Assembly (NCBI RefSeq): GCF_000350225.1
Contig: NW_005178929.1
Coordinates: forward strand, 218,837-272,142
From: Chondrus crispus
Taxonomy: Eukaryota; Rhodophyta; Florideophyceae; Gigartinales; Gigartinaceae
DNA length: 53,306 bases
Direction of reading: 5' to 3'
Shown here piece after piece: positions 20,501 to 30,967 of this stretch. A model generated the notes under the pieces. It had not been told where the DNA came from. It saw only the letters and a program-made list of their open reading frames with translations, and ran no database searches. Position 1 is the first letter of the stretch. Every line of letters starts with the position of its first letter. Position numbers and translations under genes: made by a program.

Positions 20501-21688
20501 ACCCGGGGAACCCTGGTGAGGCGCCAGAAGGATCTCAAGCTCTTCCCAGCAGCAGGACCGCTGGATTTCGTCGCTATGGACCTGCTGGGTCCTTTACCGA
20601 AGACGGCGCACGGGAAACGCCACGTGCTCGTCATGACCGACCGGTTTACGAAGCTGACGCGCAGCATCCCGTTACGGACAACCACCGCGTCGGTCGTGAC
20701 AAACGCCTTCCTGGACAATTGGGTCTACGTATACGGCGCACCTCGTTACGTGCTAACCGATAACGGACCACAATTTGCCGCCAAGTTCTTCGACGCGGTG
20801 TGCGCCTTGCTGGGGGTGAGGCACTACCTGACTACCGCCTATCACCCCCAGACAAATGGGCAAACCGAACGGTTCAACCGTACTCTGGTACAGCGCCTCC
20901 GACACTATGTCGCGGAGCATCAGAGGGACTGGGACGAATACATCCAGCCCCTGACCTTCGCGTATAACATGCAGGTCCACCGGTCGACGGAGACAACCCC
21001 GTTCGACCTAGTGCTGACGCGACTACCGTCCGGTTTGGCCCTAACTGGTACTGTACCGCAGGATGCCGTCTCCAACACGGAAGATCCGAGGACCCCGGTA
21101 CAGTACAAGCGCGCGACGCTGCGTAAACTCTGCGACGCCCTTGAGCGCACGCGGGTGAAACTAACCGCGGCGCAAAGGCGATACAAGGCCGACTTCGATA
21201 AGAAGGTGCGTTTCCGTCTGGTCATCGAGGTGGGAGACCTGGTCTTTGTCGACCGCCCACCTCGGCCATTGAAGAGTACCGAACGGGGAGACCTGCCAAG
21301 CAATGACGGGGGACCCTCCGTCAAGCTTTTACCGAAAACGGAAGGCCCGTTTCGGGTCCGATCCGCTACGGAGACCACAGTGGTCGTCGATCAAGACGGG
21401 GTTTCAAACCGCGTGAGCATCGACCGAATAACCCGGATGCCGCGGGGACCCCGCGACGTCACTGCGGCCGCCGCGACCCAGCCCGCGGCGGGCGGAGAAC
21501 CCGAACCCGCCGCGGAGTATGTGATCGACCATCTGTTCGGTCACCGGGAGAACCGCACAGGAACCCAGTACAAGGTCTGCTGGTATGGCTACGCCCCAGC
21601 GGACGATACCTGGGAACCCGCGGATGGACTCCCCCAGGACTTCATAGACCGCTTCTGGCGCACACGGGCGGCAACACGCCACCGCTAA
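17516..21688 (+). pseudogene. pol of the nested Gypsy element, two in-frame stops
   Basis: One frame of about 1390 codons is interrupted by TAA at 17813-17815 and TAG at 20105-20107. Domains: retropepsin with PVLDSGAGP just before the first stop; reverse transcriptase with FCVDYRKFNAV, TTLDCNSGYWQ and active site VYLDDV (about 19197); RNase H with TLDTDACAYQVG; integrase with the H-H-C-C zinc segment (HHPRLAGH...CASC) and catalytic D, D, E in AMDLLGPLP, LTDNGPQF and NGQTERFN; a C-terminal chromodomain (YKVCWYGY, DDTWEP) complete to 21688. The first stop falls inside the protease and the second in the linker between RNase H and integrase. The sister element has sense codons at both places. Confidence 0.94.
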
Positions 21689-21757
21689 CACCGCACTGGG
21701 CAACCCAGCGCGGGGCGGGACGATCCTGCGGAGGACCTCCCCCGCGCGGCGGCCAAT

Positions 21758-22195
21758 CGCCACCGCAAACCCCGCGCCGGAAGACCCGGCGCAGGAGGGG
21801 GCAAGGTCGCCAAAGACGCACGCGGAACCCCGCGCACGTCACCGCCCACCCCGCGCCGGAAGACCCGGCGCAGGAGGGGGCAAGGTCGCCACAGACGCAC
21901 GCCGAATCCCGCGTGCGCCACCGCAAACCCCGCGCCGGAAGACCCGGCGCAGAAGGGGGCAAGGTCGCCACAGACGCACGCGAAACCCCGCGCGCGTCAC
22001 CGAAAACCCCGCGCCGGAGGACCCGGCGCAGGAGGAGGCAAGGTCGCCACAGACGCACGCGGAACCCCGCGCGCGTCACCGCAAACCCCGCGCCGGAAGA
22101 CCCGGCGCAGGAGGGGGCAAGGTCGCCACAGACGCACGCGGAACCCCACGTGCGCCGCCCCAAACCCCGCACCGGAATACCCGGCGCGGATGGGG
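21758..22195 (+). repeat. GC-rich tandem array, about 79-bp unit, 5-6 copies
   Basis: Successive units share CCCCGCGCCGGAAGACCCGG and CGCAGGAGGGGGCAAGGTCG, then ACGCACGCGGAACCCCGCG. They lie just after the pol stop in the 3' noncoding region. The units carry scattered substitutions, so the array is not brand new. The sister element lacks an obvious equivalent. Confidence 0.85.
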
Positions 22196-23929
22196 GCGAC
22201 TCCGCCGAGGGTCTCCTCCAGGCGGCCATCACACGTTTATGCCATACGCGGAAATACTGTCAAGGCGAGCCCTCGTCGGCGGCTCAAGACCTAAACCGCG
22301 ACCGAACCGGTAGCAGAGCCAGGAACCGGGTGTATGTGGCCCTCAGAGCACTGGCGGCGGTTCCAAATACGACCGATTTTGGGGACCGCCCAATCGGAGC
22401 TCGTCAAACCGCCGAGAAGTCACCCGCCGCAAGGAAAAAGCAGGCAGAAATTACTAAGGAAAAGGCCGATTTCCTCGCAAGTCGCTGGTGGGGATGAGCT
22501 CCTCATGCTGCGTAGGGACTGGAAACCACCTCCGCAGCACTACGCCGCACCAACCGCGAGGTCACCCATCGCGGGCCGCCGGGCGATCCGGCCGCCGACA
22601 CCGCTCATGGCGCGCACATACTACTGTGCGCCACCGGCGAACCCGACCGGATAGACCCGGTGCGGATGGACTCGCTGCACCGTTGGAATGAACCGGTTCA
22701 CCGGTTTTTAATTAAGCCCTCGGATGGGCTACGTTTTCCCCTCTCAAAGGGTGGGAAAAAATCGTAGCTCCCTCCCGTTAACGGCATTGCACTCCCCGGG
22801 TTCGCCCGCGTCCGGAGGTCCCAAGACGGAAAATCCGACTTTGGGAAGGCCCAAGCGGATTTGGAAACCGGAACTGTAAACCGCTGTTTCTGCTCGTTTT
22901 TTACAGTTTCCTTTCGTGTCCAAATCGGGGCCTCCGCGGAAAGTGACAATGGCAGGACTTACCGACCGGTTTTGGACGAACGGCAGAGCGTACGGCGGCT
23001 GGGAGCTCCCCACTGACCGGACGGACAGGCTGGCGGTCACACACCCCGCTGTCTCGCGGGTGAAAGAGCGCCGTTTTTGGAAAGACGGCCAGCCCTCCGG
23101 GGGGGTGGGGGAAAATCGCTCCTTTGGCGCCGGTTTGATGATGCTCGGCGCCGGGGGAAGACGCCCCACCGCAACGGCAAGCCTACCCGGACGGTTGAAG
23201 GTACAGCGGGTCCGTCTGCTGTACTTGTAAACCAAAGTTCCCGCCCGGTTCTTCAAAAGAACACTGTACGGGAAGAAGGGCTACGATTTCCCCTCTAGAA
23301 GGGCGAATAAAAATCGTAGCCCATATCCGAGAACGGTTCCAGACTCCTGAGGTCGTCGCCGACCTGGGACTATTTGGAAACAGAAACGTGTCTATGCCGT
23401 TTCTGACTGTTTTTTACAGTTTCTATTAGTTTCCAAATAGGAACCGTTCGGGAAAGGGACTACCGTGCGGTTTTCGCTCTCTGTTTTGGCCGACAGAGGT
23501 ACCGCACGCACCGGGAAAGGTCTGAGACGTACCGGTGCGCGGCTGGCGGGGGCGTACCCGTGGGGTTTTGGAGGAAATCGAAGAGGAATTCTTGAAGAAA
23601 TGGCCAGCCCTCCGGGGTGGTCCTGGAAAAACGCTTCTTTGCGCCTGTTGTTCGATGACCCGGCGCAGGCTGAAGCCGCCCAATCCGAACGGTGGCGTAC
23701 CGCGGATGGAACCGCGAACCGCTGGAGCGCTGAACTCCTCCGCGCGGGTCGGGAGATGACCGCCGCTGCGGGTGTGCATGCGGGTTTGAGGACTCCAGGA
23801 AGGTGACTACTGTACGGCCGCGTCTCCGCGGCCGACGCATGGTCTCCGTTCGGGATAGGAGACCGTCACAGCTGGCAGGGATTTTAACCCGCCGCGACGG
23901 GGACGTGTCGCGAAGTAAGGAAGGGGGTC
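22196..23929 (+). other. Structured 3' region of the nested Gypsy element
   Basis: No supportable gene. Two successive modules each contain (a) a hairpin of GGGCTACG(ATTT) and its complement (22726-22773; 23278-23322, 12-bp perfect stem), (b) a hairpin closed by TTTGGAAAC-type arms (22856-22926, with an inner AACTGTAAA/TTTACAGTT stem; 23370-23440, 12-bp perfect stem), and (c) the 14-mer GGCCAGCCCTCCGG (23087-23100; 23602-23615). The same three parts occur on the opposite strand in the sister element's 3' region. A role in packaging, reverse transcription or export is inference. Confidence 0.75.
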
Positions 23930-24499
23930 TGTAGTACAACGGCGCGAAGGCAACAGCGCCACCGCTGCCGCCCCAGGATACAGTACGATGGGCTGTAAGC
24001 GCGAGAAGAACTGTAAGGAGTTATATTTACAGCACACGGCCGGTGCGGAGTACAGTAGTACCCCGCTGGTTACACGTGTAGGATCCGAACGGTAAGTAAT
24101 TAGTAGTTAATGGCACAAATGAGCCAATTTAGCACAGTAGCTGGTATACAGTAAGTAACAGCTACTGTAGCGGGACAGGTGTCCTGGCGTAGCACTTAGG
24201 GGTTAAGACCGTGGGCACCTGCCCTGTTCCAGTAAACGGGGGCAGACTCGCCTCCCTTCCCTTTACGGCTTTTTGCTAACTCCGTCCGGTTTTACCTCTA
24301 AGTCTCACGCTTCTAACCCGTGACCGGCCGTCCGGATCTAACACCACCGACCGGCTGTGCTTCACCGGCCACGTGAGCCTTCCCTCTTTTCGAATCCTTC
24401 CGTACGGTTTGCGCTCGCGTGGGTTATCCAGCGGCGCGCGCTCCCTTACCTCTAACCCCCCTCGTTCCGAGTGGTCGGGACGAAGGTAGTTATACCACA
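23930..24499 (+). repeat. 3' LTR of the nested Gypsy element
   Basis: 570 bp, TG...CA, preceded by the purine tract AAGTAAGGAAGGGGG and followed by the CTTAG duplication. One extra G (in GATGGGCTG) accounts for the length difference from the 5' LTR. Confidence 0.95.
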
Positions 24500-24504
24500 C
24501 TTAG

Positions 24505-26128
24505 CAGCCTCGACCGTAATCGGTTGGATCGTAGAACTTCGTAGGAAGGTCGCAATGGGCGCAGTCGGTTCGCGACCTATGAATGCCGTAATCGGAGAAA
24601 TGTTTCCACGCTGAGGAGACGAGGCGTTGTTAAGCGCGCTCTGCACGAGCGGCAAGATATCAGGCCATTCAGTAAAGGACATTTGAAGCTCCGATAATAC
24701 GGCTCGCATTGCGCGAAGTAGTTCGCGTCCCAACCGCTCGACGGCACCGTTACTCCACGGACTGTACGGTAGCGTAAAATGATGCGGTATCTTGAGACCT
24801 TTCCCGATCAGTCGGACCGTTTCATTTCGGAAATGCGTTGGACCATCGGACATAAATCCATTTGGCACACCCAACGCAGCGCACCGGTCGATGATGGCAA
24901 TTGCTGCATTTTCAGCTGAAGTATCGGAAAAGGGAAAGAACCAATTGTAATCCGAATGGTCGTCGCGCAACATGAGGACATATTTTCCTACATCCGAAGT
25001 CGGTCCAAGTTCGATGTAATCGAACTGTAGAAGGTGATTAGGACCAGTTCCGTGTACAGCCGGACCGAACGGTCGGGGAACCTTTCCCCCTCCAATTGTC
25101 GAAAGACAATGGATGCAGGCCTGGACGAAGGTCCGGATGTCAGTCGTCATTGTTGACCAGAAGTAGTGCTTCCGTAGCACTCGTTCGGTAGAATCCCGGC
25201 CTCGGTGTCGGGCGGGGCCGGTGTGTGCGATGATGCACATGGGAAGTTGTAAATCCGAAGCTCGGTCAGGAATCCAAACCGAACCATTGGGGTTTTGCCA
25301 AAGTCCATCAGACTTTCCGAGATTCGGCGGCATTTCCGATTGCGCGGAAGATTGCGCGTCCGAAATTTCGGCTGGAGACGGCCATTCAAAATCCGTCGCG
25401 GATGAAGATGGAAGTTCCGGAATTCGGATAAGTCGCCGTAATGTCGTAAGAGCAGACCAACGCCCGAGGAGATCGGCCCACTCATTATCCGTTCCCTTAA
25501 TGTGGAAACAGGTGTAGTTATAAATCGACAATTGGACAGCCCATCTAAGGACTTTGCGAAGCGAGGTCTGGATCATGTCAGGCATTACCGAAAGCGGATC
25601 GAATAGGAAGATAAGATTGTTATGATCCGTAAATAGGTCGAATCCTTCCGGTGTAGCGGCAATCCAGTGCATGCGATCCAATGTGGCAAGGATCGCGTAG
25701 GCCTCCTTCTTGAAAATAGACCAACCGAATTGTACGGAATTAAATCGCCCAGAGAGGAAGGCAAGGGGCTCGTGCCGCTGCTTCTCGTGGGCATTCTTGA
25801 AGTCCTCATAGGGAACCTGCGTGACGATGCCAGACCAAACGGAGTCCGAAGCATCGGTATAAACGCACAGGCGTTTCCCATCATCGCGATGGGACAACGT
25901 GACCTGTTCTGCACGGGCGTGCTTGCAATTTCCGAAAGCTTGGGTTTCGGAATCTCCCCAGCCCAATGTGGAGAGTTTGTACCGAGAAACGGAAAGCTTC
26001 GTCCGTTTTCCGGCATGCTTGTAAACTTTCTCCATGAAGTCGTGGAGCGGTGCGACAAGATCCGAAAACTTTGGTATTCCACTTTTTTTCCCACTGGAGG
26101 GCGCAGGCAAATTGCTGTAAGTGTGCAC
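24505..26128 (-). pseudogene. RNase H and integrase of the older Gypsy element
   Basis: Continuation of pol after a one-base frame change at the A7 run 26086-26092. RNase H starts at VYTDASDSVWSG (about 25860) and includes LFTDHNNL. The integrase zinc segment reads H-x5-H...C-x2-C (HTGPARH to CIHC, 25215-25100). The catalytic D, D and E are in FDYIELG, MSDGPTHF and NGAVERLG. The frame runs to the CTTAG target duplication where the nested element sits. Apart from the frameshift and the insertion this segment is intact. Confidence 0.9.
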
Positions 26129-28667
26129 CGGTAGTCGGAAGTTCCATATTCAACAGACCATCCAGGCGTCTCGGGTCGTACGTTATACCGTTTTCGGAAA
26201 TCATTCGGCCGCACCATCGGATATTTTTGGCGAACAGCACGCACTTCGCGGGATGCAGCTTGAGATTGTGCTGACCGCAAAAGCGGAACATGTCTTGCAC
26301 AGAGCTCAAAAGTCCGGAAACGGTTTTGTCGTGGAGGAGAATATCATCCAACCACGACAGCAGGGTGGTCCGTAAATCGGCAGGTAGAACCTCGGCCAAT
26401 GCCGATTGTAGATGGGTAACGGCGTTCGTTGTGCCGTGCAAAACCCGCGTCGGAGAAAATATCCCGTCCGGGGTTATGAAAGATTGAAGCATTCGGGAAT
26501 CGGGTTCGAGCTCCAATTGCCAGTAACCGTGCGATAGGTCAAACGTGGGGAAATGCCGGGAACCGGTTAGCTTGCCGAGCTCGTGCTCGATGTTCGGCAT
26601 TGGAAACTGATGTTTCACCGTAAATCGGTTAACGGGACGTAAGTCTACCGTAAAGCGGAATTTCGCAGGACAGGGTTTCAGAGCCAGGAGCAGTGCGCAT
26701 GCCCACGGAGACGTTGGGTTTGGATAAGCCATGCCATGCTGCACCAGCTTATCCGTCATATCGGCAAGGAATTCTTGTTGTTCCTTACTGTAATTCCGAA
26801 GTCGGACTTTAATCGGCCGAGCATCGGGAGTCAGGTCAATTCGCAACGGGCGAAGTTTTGCCGGGGGACCAGAAGAGAATGACGTCCGAAATATGTCGCG
26901 GTGTTCGTCCACAATTTGGTTCAATTTCTTGGCGTCCTCTTCAGGCAATCCGTTTTCTCGGGCAGATTTCTTCAATATTCCGATATCGGTTAGTACCTCC
27001 TCGTGCTGCTCGGCATCAATGGGATCGAGCAGCGACGGGTCCGGGAACGGGTCTTCTTCCGTCCGAGCGGTGTAGTAGTTGACACGAGGTCTATCCTTCC
27101 GAGATTCGGTTTTCTTCTTTGCCGAAATATCGGAAGTAATGCCATTGAAGCGGGCGAACATCATGCGGCTCACAACGCCGCCTCTTTCGAGCGTGGTCGG
27201 ATTTCCAACGTGGGAGCAGTCGGACCCATCGAGGGCCGACCGATTATTCTCCAGGAGGGTACGCGTGTCCACCTGGAGATGCCGAAGAACGGGCAGTCCT
27301 ATTATTAGGTCTTCGCACGCCAGCTCGTCGTCCGCAACGAGGAATGAGGCATTGGCGAGTGCGAGTTGGCCCGATGCCAACTGTAATACCGTTCTCGGAA
27401 TTGTCCACGTGCAGGAAAAGGTGAACGACTGTGCGTCGTCACCTGACTTCAGGGCAACCTGAATGTGCACCGGTTCGATCGCTCGAATTTTTCCGATGCC
27501 GCGGACGGCAGCTCGCTCAGCGAGAGTGGGAGAGACGAGACTGTCGTCACTCCCGTCGTCGCATCTTCCCGTAGCGGAAATGGATGCACGGCCATCTGAA
27601 CCCAGAACGGGGCAAGATGGCGTTTCCGAATCTGCGGTTTTCTTCTGTCCCAATGGAGGGTTTTTCATGCGACCAGCAGTAGGTCGTCCTTTTGAAGTGT
27701 CCGTAGATTCGGATTTTTTGTCACTCGTGTGACTGCCGGTGGAACGGGATGGACCATCCCGTGCCTTGGAAGCGGCAATGTCGGAAAGATACGTGGACTT
27801 CTGTTCGTCCGTTGACTTCCAGCAATCTCGGATCCAGTGTCGGTCTTCTTTAGCCTTACATGGAGGATGCCGGCAAGGTGGCGCTTGCCTAGAAGATTGT
27901 CCTCCCTTCTTGGGCTTATTTCCATAATCGGCTCTTGGTGGCTTGTCGTTGTTACTACGGCGTTTCGGGTTTTGACTTCGAGATTCCTCTTGCTTTTTAC
28001 CTGGGCCGGTGTCCAGGATTTGGAATGCTTCCGACAATCGGATGCAGTGTTGCATAAACTTTGGGAAATCTTTCCTACAATCGTGATAGGCGAAGTCCAA
28101 ATCCGATTCCAGTCGGTTATGTAGCTCCAGCAGTTTTATAGCTGACAGCACGTGATAAACCGCAACCTTCTGGTAAGTCTTCAGTAGCCAGGCCAAACCG
28201 TGACGTCGGAGTAGTTTGCAGTAGGACAAGAACAAGGTTTCTATCCTAGAACTGGCGTTCTTATCGGACATGTCCATCCGTAATTCGGTTTTCACCAGAG
28301 AATCTAAGGTGTCTAGATCGACAGCTTCCTTAGATTCGTCGGCCTTCTTCTCGAAATACGAGCGTAGCTCCGAATCTGGTAATGTTCGATAATCGGTATG
28401 TCCTTCGATGAAACCAAGAGCCAACGCGGACTCCACGATTCCTGGATCGACACAGAATTTTAGATTAACCGGACGGATCGGTTCCGTCGAGGTGCTTCCA
28501 GCAACGGTGAGTTGTTGCGATCTTGAGTCGAGCTCGCGCACGTACTGATCGTACAAGCGGAGAAATATCCGGACTGACTCGGAATCGGTCCGAAGCAGTC
28601 TGGGATGCGCTACCGAGGATGCCAAAAATGACGAAACGGGCGGCCCTTCGGGCCGTTGGTCAGACAT
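25881..28667 (-). pseudogene. gag, protease-like region and RT of the older Gypsy element
   Basis: One frame from ATG 28667 (MSDQRPEG) encodes about 860 meaningful residues; after the A7 run at 26086-26092 the frame is wrong and the last 70 residues are nonsense. The gag part has a knuckle-like segment C-x4-C-x6-H-x4-C (CRHPPCKAKEDRHWIRDC), wider than the usual CCHC. The protease-like region keeps the downstream IIGLPVLRHL motif but shows no D-S/T-G catalytic triplet where it should be. Reverse transcriptase is clear: FTVDLRPVNRFT, FDLSHGYWQLEL (about residue 700) and WLDDILLH in place of the usual YxDD line (about 769). gag and pol share one frame. Confidence 0.9.
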
Positions 28668-28731
28668 CCGAAAATCGGTAGTGTTGATCGAAGGCCTCCT
28701 TGGCGGTAAGAGAAGTAATGGTAGTGATCAC

Positions 28732-28957
28732 TGTAATGACTCCGGGGACCGAGGAGTCGGGATAACCAAAGTATGTTGTTGGTTGTGCAGATGAAGGATC
28801 GATGAGGGTTTATTGACGAGAAGCGAACTCGTCGTCGCTTAAGTCAAACCGGAATCCGGAATGAGCTGCTGTTCTAATTACAGGCCAGCTCTTGATTATT
28901 CTAAATTACACCATAGAAACTACATCTACAGAAAACCGAGTTCGGAATTAGAATAGA
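28732..28957 (-). repeat. 5' LTR of the older Gypsy element
   Basis: 226 bp, followed by ACAAG (28958-28962). On the minus strand the next bases read GTGATCACTACC, which does not look like a usual tRNA primer site. Confidence 0.85.
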
Positions 28958-28962
28958 ACAAG

Positions 28963-30354
28963 TGGGCTCCGTGCGCGCTTCGCGCGCCGAGCCAAATCCC
29001 TTCTTTCTCCGCTCCTCGCCCCTCACCTCCCGCTCCGCCGTCCCTTCGTCACTGGTCCACTATCGTTGCCGGCGTTCCCCGCCCCGCTGCTCCCCCGTCC
29101 TCTTCGCTACTGCTCTCGTCCTCTCTCCGGTCTTCGTTGCCCCTTCCCCCTCGTCCTGCCACGCGTACCGCCCCTCCGTGCTCACTCTGGCTGCAGGTCG
29201 CGCTGCTCTCGCCACACTCGCCTCAGTCCTGCTCGTCACCCTTGCCCAGGCCGTGACCCTGGTCGCTAGGTCGCTACGGTTGGCACTCCCGTCTGCCTCA
29301 ACCTCCGTACCGGCGAGCCCGTGGCCCCCCGCCCACACTGCCCCCTCCCTCTCCCCGCTTCTGCTCTCGACTGTTTCGCCGCCGCCCGCGTTGCCTGGCG
29401 CCTACGCCGCGAGGCGCTTCGCTTCCTCAATCCCGGCACTCCCACTTCCGTGCCCCTACCCTTTCGTTATTCTATGGCTCTCACGCTCTAGGAACACGCC
29501 CGCGCAATCACACCTCACCCGCCGCCCCGCCCTACTCCACCCGGCCCCTCTACTCGTGCGGCTCGCCCCGCTCCCTCCCGCCCTGCGGCGGCCTTGCCCT
29601 CTCCGTCGCCGGCCTCCGCCCCTGCTGCTGCTCTTGCGGCCCCCAAGTAACCGTCGCCTCGCGTGCCCGGGCTTGCACCCCCACCTCGCCTTCCGCTCCA
29701 CCCATTTCGCCGCCTGTGCACATCCCGCTCGGCTTCCTGCTCCGACCTTTGCAGTTACTGCTCCCGACGTCCCCACCCTTGCTGCTGCTGCCGCTGCCCC
29801 TGCTTCGTTGCGTGCGCTCTCAGCGACTCTCCCGCCCTCCGCTCTTCTGGTTCCCCTCCCCTCCTGCCTCCTTTGACCGCCCTACGATCCCTCCTCCCCT
29901 TATGATGCGCTTCCCCCATCCCCCGCCTGCCCGCCTCTTCTTGATCAAGCCGATCACAGCCACCTTCCCCTCTGCACGCCGTTTCCGTAGGCCCTCCTTC
30001 TCGTCCGTCGCGGTGCCGCTCTGGCACCCACAGTCATCGCAGTTAGTCAATCTTCCCTCTCGTACGCTGCGAACCCCGCGGAAGGAGCGCAACGCGACCG
30101 CCTGGAAGTCAATTCCCGGCCCCCCCTCACCCGCGCGCGTCTTCTTGCGCTGCCGGCTGCCACACCTGCCCGCCTCGCAGCGACGGTCTTCGGCGTTCCT
30201 CGCCCCTGCCCCTCGCGCCGGCGCTCGCCGCCACCCCCTTCCCCCCCGGGCGCGGTCCGGCCCCTTCCGCACGCGCTCCGCACCCACCTCTCGGGCCTCG
30301 TCGGCGGCCTCTGCCTTCACCTACCGTGCGCGACCCTCGCTACAGCGTGGCCAT
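28963..30354 (+). pseudogene. Decayed copy 1 of a dispersed Pro/Ala-rich gene family
   Basis: Very GC-rich and open in several frames, so long ORFs here mean little. In one plus-strand frame the segment LRTGEPVAP followed by AWRLRREALRFLN and FRYSMALTL-EHARAIT aligns with the minus-strand gene at about 45280-46290 (PRTGEPVAP, ACRLTRESRRLLN, ALAMTLQTHAHTIT). Stops interrupt that frame. The segment is therefore a multi-lesion copy of the same family, function unknown. Its right edge is the Gypsy LTR at 30355. Confidence 0.6.
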
Positions 30355-30954
30355 TGTGGTACAACCGTAGGGACGCTAAACCGTAAACGGAAAAGGACAG
30401 GCTGTACCTAAAATGAGGGAGCTTGGGGGACCGCTACACTGGAGCGTCAGGTAGAATAATCCGGAAAGGTAGGAAGCACAGGACAAGGGAGGTACACCGC
30501 ACTGGACACGCGCAGTCTTACTGGGGTGTAGAGCAGTACGACCGGTGGCGAGCTGGAAACCTGCGGGACTTACTTAACCGTACGGTAAAGGACTAGGGTA
30601 GGAAGTAAGGGGAGGCGTGCTTGCCTCGGTTTACCTCCAGCCCGGTGCCCCCCTATCTTATACCCCCTAGTAGGGCGGTGGCACCGGACGGACTACAGTA
30701 GCTGTACATACTGTAGCCAGCTTACTGTAGCTTACGGTAACTAAAAATGACTACTGTACTAACCCACCGATCGGTCGCGCACCACGTGTACACCTGCACT
30801 AGCTGGTGCCACTAACTACACGTGGACTCCCACGTGGCCACATCTACACGTGCTGGCCACGTATGCACCGTATCGGTTAACATCTTACTACTGTACTTGG
30901 CGAGGCCTCTGGCGCCCGCCTAGTGCAGTAGCGCCACTTGGCAATTGTACCACA
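30355..30954 (-). repeat. 3' LTR of the second Gypsy element
   Basis: 600 bp with five TACAGTA/TACTGTA words (30693, 30709, 30723, 30752, 30889). Adjacent on the inside is the purine tract AAGAAGGGGGG on the minus strand. Confidence 0.95.
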
Positions 30955-30967
30955 AACCCCCCTTCTT

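Larger units (their letters stand above)
14349..24499 (+). mobile_element. Nested chromodomain Gypsy element (10.15 kb)
   Basis: Both LTRs begin TGTAGTACAACG and end TATACCACA; the perfect duplication CTTAG lies outside (14344-14348, 24500-24504). The order is 5' LTR, primer-binding site, gag, pol with PR-RT-RH-INT-chromodomain, a 2.2 kb structured 3' region, a purine tract (about 23914-23927) and the 3' LTR. The LTRs differ by about five substitutions and one base of length, about 99% identical. pol has two in-frame stops, so the copy is not autonomous. It is related throughout to the minus-strand element at 30355-41608. Confidence 0.96.
13513..28957 (-). mobile_element. Older chromodomain Gypsy element, split by a nested element
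   Basis: Two 226-bp direct repeats (13513-13738 and 28732-28957) bound the element, and ACAAG occurs immediately outside both (13508-13512 and 28958-28962). On the minus strand it encodes gag, protease-like region, RT, RNase H, integrase and a C-terminal chromodomain, the Ty3/Gypsy order. The plus-strand Gypsy element 14349-24499 lies inside the integrase C-terminal region; without it the element is about 5.3 kb. LTRs differ at about 4 of 226 positions, more than those of the nested copy, as expected for the host element. One LTR edge is uncertain: a purine tract (13757-13768, minus strand GAAAGAGGGGAG) lies 18 bp inside the shared repeat. Confidence 0.9.

Noticed and set aside
28962..29876. 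304-residue plus-strand ORF as a real gene
   Set aside because: All three frames are unusually open because of GC-rich composition, and the similarity to the family copy at 45-46 kb lies in a different frame that has stops.
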